DNA of 26,014 nucleotides from GCA-2862585 sp049890295 (GCA_049890295.1 JBMHBP010000026.1:1-26014), one strand, 5' to 3'; counted from the stretch's first letter, positions 1 through 8,581 are shown. Made by a program: numbers and translations. Notes: generated by a model not told the origin, from the sequence alone.

Positions 1-1
1 A

Positions 2-277
2 ATTTCAAACTATATGAATATTAATTCTTATGATTTTGAATCAATAAAGTCCATGTTATTATCAAAAAAATCTACCGATTCTGAAAAATGGTATAAAATT
101 TTAGGAGTCAATAAAAATGCAACAGATTCTGAAGTAAAGAAAGCCTACAGGAAGATGGCTCTAAAATACCACCCAGATAAATTGACTGGAGTTAGTGAAG
201 ACATTAAAAAACTTGCCACTCAAAAATTTCAAGCAGTAAAAGAAGCATATGAACAGATAAATAAAGAAAGAAGTTAG
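2..277 (+). CDS. DjlA-like TerB/J-domain co-chaperone, C-terminal fragment (5' end outside window)
   Basis: The visible 91 residues hold a J domain. It has helix II with 'KKAYRKMALKYHPDK', including the HPD signature that stimulates DnaK ATPase, and then the closing 'KFQAVKEAYEQINKERS' helix. Before it lies 'DFESIKSML', which in Bacteroidota TerB-DnaJ proteins (a TerB helical domain followed by a C-terminal J domain) forms the linker between the two domains. The frame has no stop back to the window edge, so the ATG at 14 is very probably an internal methionine and most of the gene lies to the left. From family knowledge the full protein would be a membrane-associated or cytosolic DnaK co-chaperone. 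A rho-independent terminator follows 92 bases after the stop. The J domain is certain; the TerB part is inferred from the linker and the family. Confidence 0.85.
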   Translation: MSNYMNINSYDFESIKSMLLSKKSTDSEKWYKILGVNKNATDSEVKKAYRKMALKYHPDKLTGVSEDIKKLATQKFQAVKEAYEQINKERS

Positions 278-368
278 TGATTACTTTTTGTCCTTATGTA
301 CAGTAAAATTCTGTTAGCAAGAATAGTACATTAAACTAGTAACCGACCACATTTTTACTCCATTTTCT

Positions 369-397
369 AGGGATTTGTGATCAAATCCCTTTTTATT
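369..397 (+). terminator. Rho-independent terminator after the J-domain gene
   Basis: A perfect 9-bp stem (agggatttg / caaatccct) with a 4-base loop (tgat) is followed by TTTTATT on the plus strand, which suits termination of the gene ending at 277. The minus strand has no T-run on its side of the hairpin. Termination of the convergent msrA gene ending at 400 is therefore less well supported. Confidence 0.8.
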
Positions 398-399
398 AA

Positions 400-981
400 C
401 TAGTAGTACTTATTTAACATCTTTCTTGCTTTTTGTAATTTGGGTTCAATTACAAATTTACAGTAGGGCTGTTGGCTATTATTTTTGTAGTATTCTTGAT
501 GATAATCTTCAGCTGAATAAAATGCCTCGAACTTTTGTATTTCTGTTACTATTTTGTTGTTGAAATATTCTTTATTGTATTTTTCAATTTCTTTGTTGAT
601 TAGTTCTAATTCGTTATTGTTGTGATACAGTATAATAGAACGATAGTGCCTTCCGATATCATTACCTTGCCGATTTAATGTTGTTGGATCGTGAACTAAA
701 AAAAATATTTCTAGTATGTTTTTTAGACTTATACTATCTGGATCGTAGCTTATCTGACATACTTCAGCGTGATTCGTTTTTCCATTTACAACCTCTCTGT
801 AAGCGGGGTTTTTAATTTTTCCACCAGAGAATCCGCTAATGACTGATTCAATACCCTTCGCATCTTCAAAAGCAGCTTCAATACACCAAAAACAACCACC
901 TCCTAGCGTTATTTGTTTTGTCGAGTTTTGTGCCATACACCAGTTACAAATTAAAATTGTTAAAAATAAAAGTCGTTTCAT
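400..981 (-). CDS. msrA: Peptide-methionine (S)-S-oxide reductase MsrA, exported
   Basis: MsrA reduces methionine-S-sulfoxide in damaged proteins, using a catalytic Cys that is recycled by further thiols. The hallmark 'GGGCFWCIEAAFE' is present (C30 nucleophile, C33 nearby), as are the family segments 'NHAEVCQISYDP', 'VHDPTTLNRQGND', 'HYRSII' and the C-terminal 'PYCKFVIEPKL' (C174, likely resolving Cys). I start at the ATG at 981 (193 residues), because 'MKRLLFLTILICNWCMAQ' is a normal signal peptide. An upstream in-frame ATG at 993 and a TTG at 999 only add a hydrophobic stub. No clear lipobox is visible, so the enzyme is predicted to be periplasmic. The usual 'GTQYRS' is 'GRHYRS' here. The gene lies 116 bases downstream of purT on the same strand and may share its transcript. 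Confidence 0.95.
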   Translation of the reverse strand: MKRLLFLTILICNWCMAQNSTKQITLGGGCFWCIEAAFEDAKGIESVISGFSGGKIKNPAYREVVNGKTNHAEVCQISYDPDSISLKNILEIFFLVHDPTTLNRQGNDIGRHYRSIILYHNNNELELINKEIEKYNKEYFNNKIVTEIQKFEAFYSAEDYHQEYYKNNSQQPYCKFVIEPKLQKARKMLNKYY

Positions 982-1097
982 TATTACTAACATAATCAAA
1001 AAATCACAAAAATTTTCTCTAAAGGAAAAAAACTATTCATATTTTAAATAAACTAATAGTAGTAGATAATTCGTCAATTTAACAGCTATTTTTTTAT

Positions 1098-2255
1098 TTA
1101 GTCTATCACAATTTTGTTAGCTACTTCCTTTGCTTTGTCAACCAGACTAGAAGTATCTTCATTACCATAAGCTAGAGCTACTGCCATTCTTCTAAATTTA
1201 TGTGCAGTGGGTTTACCAAAAATCTTAAAATCGGTATTATCGTATGTTGCTGCCTCCACTAAGCCGCTGTAAGTTGGGTTTTTACTTTCTTTTTCAGCTA
1301 AAATAACAACGGATGATCCATTTCTCAGTAACGGAATACTATGTACTGGAATACCTAAAATTGCTCGGGCATGAAGTTCAAACTCGTTCAAGTTTTGAGT
1401 GCCAGCAAGTGTCACCATTCCCGTGTCGTGAGGTCTAGGCGATAATTCCGAAAAGTAAACACCATTTTTTGATATGAAGAATTCAACTCCCCAAATTCCA
1501 CTACCTCCTAATGCTTTAGTTATATCTGCAGCTATTTTTTGTGCCGATTTTAAATGAACGGCTTGCATAGTCATTGGTTGCCAACTTTCCTGATAGTCAC
1601 CTCGTTCTTGTCTATGCCCTATTGGTGGACAGAAGAGAGTATTTCCATTATTTTGAGTCAGTGTCAATAATGTAATTTCATAATCGAATTCGATAAATTC
1701 TTCAATAATAACTTCTTTTAAATCGCCTCTGGACCCTGAGATAGCGTATTCCCATGCTTTTTGAATATCAGTTTCTGATTTGATAATAGATTGTCCTTTA
1801 CCAGAACTAGACATAAGTGGCTTGACAACACATGGGAAACCAATATTATGTACTGCATTTATAAACTCTTCTAAGGTGGTAGCATATTTATAATTAGCCG
1901 TTTGTAATCCTAATTCAATGGCAGCAAGATCTCTAATAGCTTTTCGGTTCATCGTATAGTTAACAGCTTTAGCTGATGGGATAACAGTTATATTTTGCTG
2001 TTCATAGTCGTAAAACCGTTCTGTTCTGATACTTTCAACTTCTGGTACAATAAAATGAGGTTGATGTTTTGAAACTAATCGATCTAGTTCGTTACCATCG
2101 AGCATATTTATGACCTCAAACTCATGAGCTACCTGCATGGCGGGAGCATGTTCATAGTTGTCAACTGCTATAACATATTGACCGAGACGTTGCATAGCGA
2201 TTACAAGCTCTTTTCCTAATTCTCCTGAACCCAGCAATAATATCTTTTTTCTCAT
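1098..2255 (-). CDS. purT: Formate-dependent phosphoribosylglycinamide formyltransferase PurT
   Basis: PurT makes formyl-GAR from GAR, formate and ATP in the third step of de novo purine synthesis, replacing the folate-dependent PurN. This is a cytosolic ATP-grasp enzyme of 385 residues (E. coli PurT is about 392). Visible motifs in order are 'GSGELGKE' (9-16) and 'APAMQVAHEFEVINMLDG' in the pre-ATP-grasp domain. Next come 'TMNRKAIRDLAA' (101-112), the ATP-binding loop 'SSSGKGQS' (149-156), 'WGVEFF' (E258) and 'FSELSPRPHDTG' (268-279, E270), the last two carrying the expected Mg ligands. The start ATG is clear. On the minus strand a -7-like TTACTTTG (one mismatch to TAnnTTTG) lies at 2293-2300, about 40 bases upstream. 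Nothing in the sequence suggests damage. Confidence 0.96.
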   Translation of the reverse strand: MRKKILLLGSGELGKELVIAMQRLGQYVIAVDNYEHAPAMQVAHEFEVINMLDGNELDRLVSKHQPHFIVPEVESIRTERFYDYEQQNITVIPSAKAVNYTMNRKAIRDLAAIELGLQTANYKYATTLEEFINAVHNIGFPCVVKPLMSSSGKGQSIIKSETDIQKAWEYAISGSRGDLKEVIIEEFIEFDYEITLLTLTQNNGNTLFCPPIGHRQERGDYQESWQPMTMQAVHLKSAQKIAADITKALGGSGIWGVEFFISKNGVYFSELSPRPHDTGMVTLAGTQNLNEFELHARAILGIPVHSIPLLRNGSSVVILAEKESKNPTYSGLVEAATYDNTDFKIFGKPTAHKFRRMAVALAYGNEDTSSLVDKAKEVANKIVID

Positions 2256-2534
2256 GATTAAATTTTATTGTTTTGATTTATAATTGGTCTTACAAAGTAA
2301 CTAATTATAGTTATTTATAGTATCTGAAATTTAATCGTGGTTATAAAAAAAGTAGTTTTTTATAAATTACTAATAGTATGGGTGATGTAATCTATTTTTG
2401 TTCATCTTACATTTTGGAGGTCCAAGTCGAAATTTACTAAGCTTTATGTTATGTTTAAATGCCGCTTCATCTAGTCGTGTTTACTGAAAAAAGCTCAAGA
2501 AACAATTTCGGAATCTGCTAGAAGGTAATTACCG
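2256..2534. other. 279-bp intergenic region, no gene recognised
   Basis: This holds the likely purT promoter (minus-strand TTACTTTG at 2293-2300) and otherwise AT-rich sequence. Only very short open frames occur, for example a 17-codon frame from the ATG at 2378, none with a recognisable product. I see no strong terminator hairpin after the hydrolase gene that ends at 2535. Confidence 0.5.
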
Positions 2535-3368
2535 TTAATTCAGAAAATTTAGAATTAGTTGATTCACACTTTTTGTTCTCAAAATCCTAAAATGACCCGT
2601 TCCTTCAATTTCTTTAATACTACATGCAGGCCAGTGGTTATTGACGTTAATAGATTGTTCTATTGAGATAACTTGGTCATTTTTATCATGAATAATTAAT
2701 GCTTTGTTGACGTTTACCTCTTTTACAAATTCACTTACATTAGCGTCATTTACATTAAATTTAATCTCTTTTTCTATATTTTTTATGAGTATGGATTTGA
2801 CTTTGTTAGTGATTCCTACACTTTGGACTATATCATCAATTCTTTCACTAAATTTATCTGGAGTTGTCAATAGTACATATTTCTCGATATTAATATCTTT
2901 ATTTCTACTAAGGGCATAAGTTGTGGCGACACCTCCAAAAGAATGACTAATTAGCTTTTTTGGGTCGTGTTCTCTTATCATTTTTAAAACAACATCACTA
3001 AAATCGAAAAGATTAGTTTTGCCAGTGCTACTGAATCCATGCGAGGGACCATCAAATGCAATGACGTAATAATTATGATTTAGTAACTCTTCTATGATAT
3101 CTGTGAAATTTCCAGCTTGGCCTTCCCAGCCATGAATAAGTAAAATTTTTTCGTTGGCAATATTACCCCATTTGTATGTCTGAATATCAAAGTGTCGAAA
3201 CTTAATCGTTTCTTTAAGGGCTTTGTTTAGCATAGTTTTTTCATGAGGCCTTATTTTTCTTACTTTAGGGAGAGTAAGGGAGTCGTAAGCCAAACCAGCT
3301 ATTTTGTTGGGTAATACTGTTGATGCTAATTTTACAAACGACTTTCTAAACTGTTGAAAAACCCCCAT
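2535..3368 (-). CDS. Alpha/beta-hydrolase fold protein
   Basis: A predicted cytosolic serine hydrolase of 277 residues; the substrate cannot be told. The fold is shown by 'ILLIHGWEGQAGNF' (74-88, HG oxyanion region), 'VIAFDGPSHGFS' (102-113), and the nucleophile elbow 'SHSFGG' with S143, where the usual first Gly of GxSxG is Ser. The acid is in 'IIHDKNDQVI' (D231 best placed) and the base in 'EIEGTGHF' (H259), so the Ser-Asp-His triad is complete. There is no convincing signal peptide; the N-terminus is basic and amphipathic. It starts 38 bases downstream of the large CotH-domain gene and may be co-transcribed with it. Candidates are an esterase, a lipase-like enzyme or a thioesterase. Confidence 0.85.
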   Translation of the reverse strand: MGVFQQFRKSFVKLASTVLPNKIAGLAYDSLTLPKVRKIRPHEKTMLNKALKETIKFRHFDIQTYKWGNIANEKILLIHGWEGQAGNFTDIIEELLNHNYYVIAFDGPSHGFSSTGKTNLFDFSDVVLKMIREHDPKKLISHSFGGVATTYALSRNKDINIEKYVLLTTPDKFSERIDDIVQSVGITNKVKSILIKNIEKEIKFNVNDANVSEFVKEVNVNKALIIHDKNDQVISIEQSINVNNHWPACSIKEIEGTGHFRILRTKSVNQLILNFLN

Positions 3369-3406
3369 TTAATTTTATGTATTAGAGATAACTTTAAAAC
3401 TAATTT

Positions 3407-6118
3407 TTAATGAATGATAACTTTCTGAATTATTGTTTGATGTTTAGTTTTTACAGTTAGTAAAAAGACACCTTTTGTTGAATTAGACAATTGTAATGTG
3501 TGTGTATATTTACCCTGTTGTAGGTCTATTTTCTCATTTAATATGTTTTGATTCAAGTAGTTGGTTAAGGTTAAAATTACCTCTTGATTTTGATTTAGCT
3601 CAAAACTAATATTCAAGTCACCCTTAGATGGATTTGGATAAACAAATAACTTATCAATAAAGACTAGATTTCCATTCAAACCAACAGGTTCATCAATTGG
3701 CTCTTTAACAGTTATAATATTTGATAATAACTTACAATTCAGGGTAGATAATTCTAATTGATAATTTCCAGCACTAGGCATGACTATTACAGAGTCTTGC
3801 ACTAAGGGATTATCATCCAAAATCCATGAAAATGTGTAATTATTATCGGCTGATGATATAATTGGGGTGATGGTATCATTTTGGTAAATTAGATTTACGG
3901 ATAGAATATCTTCACAAAGCTCAAAGTGTGCGGTAAAGTTGTTTTGCTCATACACATTAAACAGAATAGTATCATTAAAGTATTGATTATTATCATTGTC
4001 CGTCCAATACATAAATTCATAGCCAGGATTTGGTTTGGCAATTAATTCAATGGGACATTGATTAAAATATATACCATCCCATGGATAAGTATCAGGCGTT
4101 ATGGTATTTAATTGAATTTTTCCAGTTTGTAATGGTTCCACATTTAGTGTGAGCTCTGTCGAACCATTTAAGCCAAGAGTCTCATTTACGAAATATAAAG
4201 CAGGGTCAACTCGAAGATTATTGTAATTTTTAATTTGGTTGACAGCATTTTCCCATTGACTAACTGATTGTAAAGTGCCATAAATACTATTGGCGTCCAT
4301 CCATCTGTCTACATGATCTTGCATAGCAGGTAATAAATCAGTTTTGATTGTATCTACTATAGTATTAAAACTATCGGTTCTAAAAACGATATTAATCAAG
4401 TCAGCATAGCGAGTGCTAAATTCACATCTAAATTCATCATTCTGAAGCACTTTGTTGAACAAATTAGAATGATCATTCGGATTGGCAGGAGTCATGGCAT
4501 ATTGAAGATAATTATCCCATTCTGAGCCTGAAAAGTAACTAAATGAGCCATCAGTATCGTATAGAACATAATGTATTTTCCCATTCTCTGTTTGTGGTCT
4601 CCAAAGCTTTATATTATTTGCACCCCAAGCTATACCAATCCAGTCCATATTTTGAATATAGGTCTGTATTATAAAATAGTCTATATAGTTTTGAATATTA
4701 AATCGATCAGCAAATTCTTGATAAAAACTTTCGCTGTTTACCTCCAAACTCATTAGATGGTCAAATGAGGCGTCTATTTCCTCAGAATTGCCGCTTAAGA
4801 CAGTAAATGAATTCATTAAATCTACTTGATCACTGTCAATTGAAAAATTATCTGAGACATAATGCTCATCAATTTTCTCTCTCACTCCATATACTCCCCA
4901 ATAAACACCATTCAAATACACAATACAGGGTTCATAAGCCATGTAATTAACATGTGTCTTGCTAGCCACTGTTGCAAATAATGCATCTTGAATTTTATCA
5001 CTCCAAGTGTGTTGTCCTCCATTTCTGAGGTTTAAGTTATTGTAGCTTGTAATATGGTCTTTTGAATCAAAAATTGGGAATTCTAATCGACCAGTATATT
5101 TAGATTTAAAGTCTAAACGAAATGACTTTTGTGGTTCGGCTCTTGACCACCCACCATGAATTTCTAAATCGAGATGTTCTTCACTTTCTTTAGTTTTATC
5201 ATTGTTGAAAAATTCAATTCTTGAAAATTTTGACCAAGGCTGCCAAAAATTACTTCCGAAATAGGGATAGTCATAAGTCGCGTTAGGACCACTTACATAT
5301 ATACCTTCAAAATAATTCCATAAATTACTTGGGTCAGTATGGATAGAAAATACTTTTAAATTATGATTGTCTTCTCCAAAAATATAAGTTCGATCGCTAA
5401 TTTTAGAGGGTAAATTTCCGGATGAAAAAGCTCTGTATGATATAATGGCATTTGAATCAATAGTCAAAGCATTAGTAAATAAATTATCATTTGGGTCAGC
5501 TATATTTCCATTGACAGTATAATAAATAGTAACGGAATCAGTAAGGTCAATAAAATTGATTGTTTGTGGCTCTGAATACCATCCCGATTCAAGATTTATT
5601 ACCGGGGGGGGTGTAATACCAGAATAACAAATACTTCCACTATTACTTGCATCAGGACTCGGCATGTCAAAGTAACACCAACTTTCAGCACCATCAGTTT
5701 CTCGGCCGTGTGATAATCCGAAATATAAGTTTGAATCAATATCTAAGAAATCAACTGTTTGGTTGAGGGTTGAAATACTTAAGTATTCATTTGCTGATAA
5801 CTTAAAATTTGTGTGATACGAACTCGTATTATTCTCAGTATGTATGGTGTCTTTTCCAGAACAGTAGAAAATTATACTTGAATTTGCAGCCAGATTAATT
5901 GCTGGTAGATTCCACTTTGTTGGGTTGTTTTGGTTATCTGATAAGTAAAATTCAGAAAGATTAACAGCGTTATTTGAGGAATTAAATACTTCAACCCAAT
6001 CACTTTCAAAACCAATGATATCTTCAGCTCCTTTAAGGAATGAATACTCATTCAGCACTATTTGTGCTTTAGATAATCCTGAAATTAACAGAAATAAATA
6101 TAAAAAAAACGGTTTCAA
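3407..6118 (-). CDS. Secreted CotH-kinase / lamin-tail-domain protein with T9SS type A sorting domain
   Basis: A 903-residue multidomain protein for secretion by the type IX system. In order there is a signal peptide (1-18, cleavage after 'GLSKA') and a lamin-tail domain (about 19-165, 'IVLNEYSF...DWVEVFNSS'). A chitobiase/HEX_C-type beta-sandwich follows (about 170-245, 'TIYYTVNGNIADP'), then a CotH kinase-like domain (about 285-620) with 'YLNGVYWGVYGVREKID', D492 in 'NMDW' and 'YDTDGSF' (D521/D523), the acidic residues expected to bind metal. After that come an InlB-type repeat segment (about 660-735), an Ig/PKD-like segment, and a type A sorting domain from about 820 ('VYPNPSKGDLNISF'). 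CotH homologues phosphorylate spore-coat proteins; the substrate here is unknown. The start codon is TTG at 6118: the frame has a stop at 6128-6130 and no ATG before the signal peptide. A C8 run on the coding strand encodes Pro-Pro-Pro at about residues 170-172. Confidence 0.9.
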   Translation of the reverse strand: MKPFFLYLFLLISGLSKAQIVLNEYSFLKGAEDIIGFESDWVEVFNSSNNAVNLSEFYLSDNQNNPTKWNLPAINLAANSSIIFYCSGKDTIHTENNTSSYHTNFKLSANEYLSISTLNQTVDFLDIDSNLYFGLSHGRETDGAESWCYFDMPSPDASNSGSICYSGITPPPVINLESGWYSEPQTINFIDLTDSVTIYYTVNGNIADPNDNLFTNALTIDSNAIISYRAFSSGNLPSKISDRTYIFGEDNHNLKVFSIHTDPSNLWNYFEGIYVSGPNATYDYPYFGSNFWQPWSKFSRIEFFNNDKTKESEEHLDLEIHGGWSRAEPQKSFRLDFKSKYTGRLEFPIFDSKDHITSYNNLNLRNGGQHTWSDKIQDALFATVASKTHVNYMAYEPCIVYLNGVYWGVYGVREKIDEHYVSDNFSIDSDQVDLMNSFTVLSGNSEEIDASFDHLMSLEVNSESFYQEFADRFNIQNYIDYFIIQTYIQNMDWIGIAWGANNIKLWRPQTENGKIHYVLYDTDGSFSYFSGSEWDNYLQYAMTPANPNDHSNLFNKVLQNDEFRCEFSTRYADLINIVFRTDSFNTIVDTIKTDLLPAMQDHVDRWMDANSIYGTLQSVSQWENAVNQIKNYNNLRVDPALYFVNETLGLNGSTELTLNVEPLQTGKIQLNTITPDTYPWDGIYFNQCPIELIAKPNPGYEFMYWTDNDNNQYFNDTILFNVYEQNNFTAHFELCEDILSVNLIYQNDTITPIISSADNNYTFSWILDDNPLVQDSVIVMPSAGNYQLELSTLNCKLLSNIITVKEPIDEPVGLNGNLVFIDKLFVYPNPSKGDLNISFELNQNQEVILTLTNYLNQNILNEKIDLQQGKYTHTLQLSNSTKGVFLLTVKTKHQTIIQKVIIH
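5604..5611. repeat. Homopolymer tract of eight G (C8 on the coding strand) inside the CotH-type gene
   Basis: Eight consecutive G on the plus strand sit in an AT-rich gene and encode the Pro-Pro-Pro linker between the lamin-tail and the HEX_C-type domains. Gain or loss of one base would stop translation before the CotH domain and the sorting domain. The tract is seen directly; any switching role is inference. Confidence 0.9.
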
Positions 6119-6135
6119 CTTGTAAGATTAATAAA

Positions 6136-6143
6136 CAAAATTA
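6136..6143 (-). promoter_or_regulatory. Bacteroidota -7 promoter element for the CotH-type gene
   Basis: Read on the minus strand this is TAATTTTG, a full match to TAnnTTTG, ending 17 bases before the TTG start at 6118. It would give a leader of roughly a dozen bases. No good -33 TTG is visible at the normal distance. The match supports the TTG start and separate transcription from the aldehyde dehydrogenase gene 84 bases upstream. Confidence 0.45.
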
Positions 6144-6202
6144 AAGTTTTATTACTGAAAATTAAAATCCGTATTGAAAGATTGTATTTTAAAATTTATA
6201 AT

Positions 6203-7759
6203 CTAAAGAAGGTATTCTGTAGAAATAAAGGCACTTTTATCAGTTCGAGTCATTTCACTGATAAGATTATTGTTAGTAGTATTATCTTTTGAAGCTACAA
6301 AAGTTCGAATAGAAAACGTTCTTAGTGCGTCGTAGATACTGAGTGTACTTACTGCAGAGTTTTTTCGTCCGGTGAAAGGGAATATATCAGGCCCTCTTTG
6401 GCAACTACTATTTAAGTTAACTCTACAAACTAGATTTACTAAAGAGTCAATAAGCGGTCCTAACTCATTACTATTTTCACCAAATACAGAAACTTGCTGA
6501 CCATAATTTGAGTTAGACATATCATTTAATGGAATATCAATATCATTAAATTCTATAATTGGAATAATGGGACCAAATTGCTCTTCATGAAAAATTCTCA
6601 TTTCACTAGAAACAGGAAAAAGTACTGTAGGAAAAACAAAGTTATCACCAATTTCACCACCTCTTTTATTGATTATTTTAGCTCCTTTTTGACAAGCATC
6701 GTCAATTAACTCTTTGAGATAAGGCGGTTGACTAGGGTCGGGTAGAGGAGTAATGAACGCATTTTCTTCATCAGGATTTTTGATACTTAAAGCATCTATT
6801 TTTTGATTAAATAAGGTGATAAATTTTTCTTTCACTTGCTTATGAACATAAATTACTTTCAAAGCAGTGCATCGTTGTCCGTTATATGAAAGGCTACCTT
6901 TCAGGCATTCTTCAACCGCAAGTTCTACATTAGCATCTTTTAGTATAATGGCTGGGTTTTTGGCTTCCAGTCCCAATACCAATCGCAGTCGATTCTTATC
7001 GGTGTGATGATCTTGTAATGCTACTGCTGAAGAGCTATGACCTATAAGTGCTAGTATGTCAACTTTTCCAGTTTTCATAATTGGTGGACCAATTACTCTA
7101 CCTCTCCCAAAAATAATATTAACTACTCCTGCAGGAAAACATTCTTTGAAGGCATCCATCAAGTATGTGAAAAATAAAACACCAAATTTTGCAGGTTTTA
7201 ATATAGCTACATTACCCATTATAAGGGCAGGTATCAACAAACAAAAAGTTTCGTTTAATGGATAATTATATGGGCCTAAACAAAAAACTACACCTATGGG
7301 TCCTCTTCTAATATGAGCAAAAATGTCATTCTCTTTTTGAAAACGAGCACCTTTTCGATCATAATCTTTACAGGCTTCTATAGTATCCTTAATATATACA
7401 ACAGTTCTGTCGAATTCAGCATAAGCATCTTTTTTGGATTTACAAATCTCCCACATGATTAGGGTAGATATTTCATCACGGTACTTTTCCATTTGAAGAA
7501 CGAACTTTTCCATGCAGTCAATTCGTTTTTGAACACTCATGGTTGGCCAAAGACCTCGACCTCGATTGTATGCTTTATCAGCTTCATCTATGGCTGATAT
7601 TGCTGAAAGTTCGTCTAAATTAGGAATACTTCCTAAATGTGTTGGATTATTTTGATTGTCTTTAATCGCAGAGAAAACATCCGTAGTACTACCCTCCCAT
7701 TCAATCAACTGACCTCCAACTAGGTAGTTTTTAATATCAATCTTGTCAATAATACCCAT
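6203..7759 (-). CDS. Aldehyde dehydrogenase, GapN-like (NADP-dependent glyceraldehyde-3-phosphate dehydrogenase type)
   Basis: An aldehyde dehydrogenase superfamily enzyme of 518 residues, cytosolic. The best-matching subfamily is the non-phosphorylating NADP-dependent glyceraldehyde-3-phosphate dehydrogenase, which turns GAP into 3-phosphoglycerate and yields NADPH. Visible features are 'FCLGPYNYPLNE' (159-170, N165 oxyanion Asn), 'GNVAILKPAKFG' (182-193, Lys for cofactor), and 'YNGQRCTALK' (292-301) with catalytic C297 in the GapN-style 'GQRCTA' context. 'EEQFGPIIPIIEF' follows later. The usual general-base motif 'E-L-G-G-K' reads 'G-L-E-A-K' (263-267), so the Glu is offset to E265. The C-terminus after 'FPFTGRKNSAVSTLS' is longer than in typical ALDHs. 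Transcription probably starts from the TAGTTTTG at 7791-7798. The ALDH call is secure; the exact substrate is inferred. Confidence 0.85.
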   Translation of the reverse strand: MGIIDKIDIKNYLVGGQLIEWEGSTTDVFSAIKDNQNNPTHLGSIPNLDELSAISAIDEADKAYNRGRGLWPTMSVQKRIDCMEKFVLQMEKYRDEISTLIMWEICKSKKDAYAEFDRTVVYIKDTIEACKDYDRKGARFQKENDIFAHIRRGPIGVVFCLGPYNYPLNETFCLLIPALIMGNVAILKPAKFGVLFFTYLMDAFKECFPAGVVNIIFGRGRVIGPPIMKTGKVDILALIGHSSSAVALQDHHTDKNRLRLVLGLEAKNPAIILKDANVELAVEECLKGSLSYNGQRCTALKVIYVHKQVKEKFITLFNQKIDALSIKNPDEENAFITPLPDPSQPPYLKELIDDACQKGAKIINKRGGEIGDNFVFPTVLFPVSSEMRIFHEEQFGPIIPIIEFNDIDIPLNDMSNSNYGQQVSVFGENSNELGPLIDSLVNLVCRVNLNSSCQRGPDIFPFTGRKNSAVSTLSIYDALRTFSIRTFVASKDNTTNNNLISEMTRTDKSAFISTEYLL

Positions 7760-7790
7760 AATGTATAACTATATATAATTAAAAGTTATA

Positions 7791-7798
7791 CAAAACTA
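7791..7798 (-). promoter_or_regulatory. Bacteroidota -7 promoter element for the aldehyde dehydrogenase gene
   Basis: The minus strand reads TAGTTTTG, a full match to TAnnTTTG, 31 bases before the ATG at 7759. A TTG lies 14 bases further upstream, somewhat closer than the usual 17-23, so the -33 element is uncertain. It sits in the 149-bp divergent region shared with the lipoprotein gene starting at 7909. Confidence 0.45.
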
Positions 7799-7908
7799 GT
7801 TTAATTTTTTTACAAATGTTACTTTATTAAGTATTATTCAAGCTTTGTACAATCTTACCAATATAAAGTCATGTATAAATCACTAATGATTTAAACTTAG
7901 AGGATGGT

Positions 7909-8580
7909 ATGATAAATTCTTACTTTTACGGCATGAGAATATTTATTTATTTCATTTTAATTACATCAATTTTTTCTTGTGCATCATCACGCCTTGTGGA
8001 GCCTCTTTCCAAAAATCAACATGCTGTATCTTTTGATTTAGGAGGTTCTTTGATTGAATACAATGAAACTACAATACCCATTCCACTTTCTTCTATAACT
8101 TATTCACATGGTATTTCTGAAAAACTGACTGCTTTTGGCTCATTGCATACGACTTCTTTACTGTTTAATAATTTTCAAACAGATTTTGGTCTACTAGCAC
8201 TCATTAAATCACAAGAAAACTACGTTCCTGCACTTTCTTCAGTATTTGCTTTAAATTATATCTCTGAATTATCAGTTGGTAATCCTAAGCTCTGGCCACA
8301 ATTTGACACAAACGCATACTGGAATTTTTATGAAAATAGACATAGGTTACATTTGGGCTGTTCGATATGGATAGATTTTGAATTAATCAATGATAATAAT
8401 TTTGCTATTGTTAATCCGCATTTAGGATATACTTATAAAATTAATAATTGGGAATATGGATTAGAAATGAAACTCTTAGCACCATCTTATGACAATACCA
8501 AGGTTTTTTTGCCTTATCAAAGTATAGCAGGCAATTATGGTGCAACTGCTATATTTTTTAATGTTGGTAAACGGTTTTAA
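7909..8580 (+). CDS. Lipoprotein, probable small outer-membrane beta-barrel, function unknown
   Basis: I do not recognise a named family. The N-terminus is a lipoprotein signal ending in 'SIFSC', which would lipidate the Cys at residue 24 (16 if the later start is used). The rest is about 200 residues of short alternating strands rich in aromatic residues, such as 'SSITYSHGISEKLTAFGSL' and 'HLGYTYKINNWEYGLEMKL', ending in 'FFNVGKRF' with a terminal Phe. That is the pattern of a small outer-membrane barrel. The ATG at 7909 has an AGAGGA four bases upstream, unusual for this genome. The ATG at 7933 gives a tidier signal peptide ('MRIFIYFILITSIFSC'), so either is possible. The next gene begins one base after this stop, so the two lipoproteins form an operon. 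A -7-like AAGCTTTG lies at 7840-7847. Confidence 0.75.
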   Translation: MINSYFYGMRIFIYFILITSIFSCASSRLVEPLSKNQHAVSFDLGGSLIEYNETTIPIPLSSITYSHGISEKLTAFGSLHTTSLLFNNFQTDFGLLALIKSQENYVPALSSVFALNYISELSVGNPKLWPQFDTNAYWNFYENRHRLHLGCSIWIDFELINDNNFAIVNPHLGYTYKINNWEYGLEMKLLAPSYDNTKVFLPYQSIAGNYGATAIFFNVGKRF

Positions 8581-8581
8581 A

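Noticed and set aside
14..277. Complete stand-alone 87-residue J-domain protein
   Set aside because: The frame is open to the window edge and the residues before the J domain match the linker of larger TerB-DnaJ proteins, so it is called a fragment.
839..1051. A 70-codon plus-strand open frame across the msrA start
   Set aside because: Mostly antisense to msrA, with no recognisable product; msrA is secure by its motifs.
2378..2431. Seventeen-codon frame in the purT-hydrolase gap
   Set aside because: No start signals or recognisable sequence; expected by chance in AT-rich DNA.
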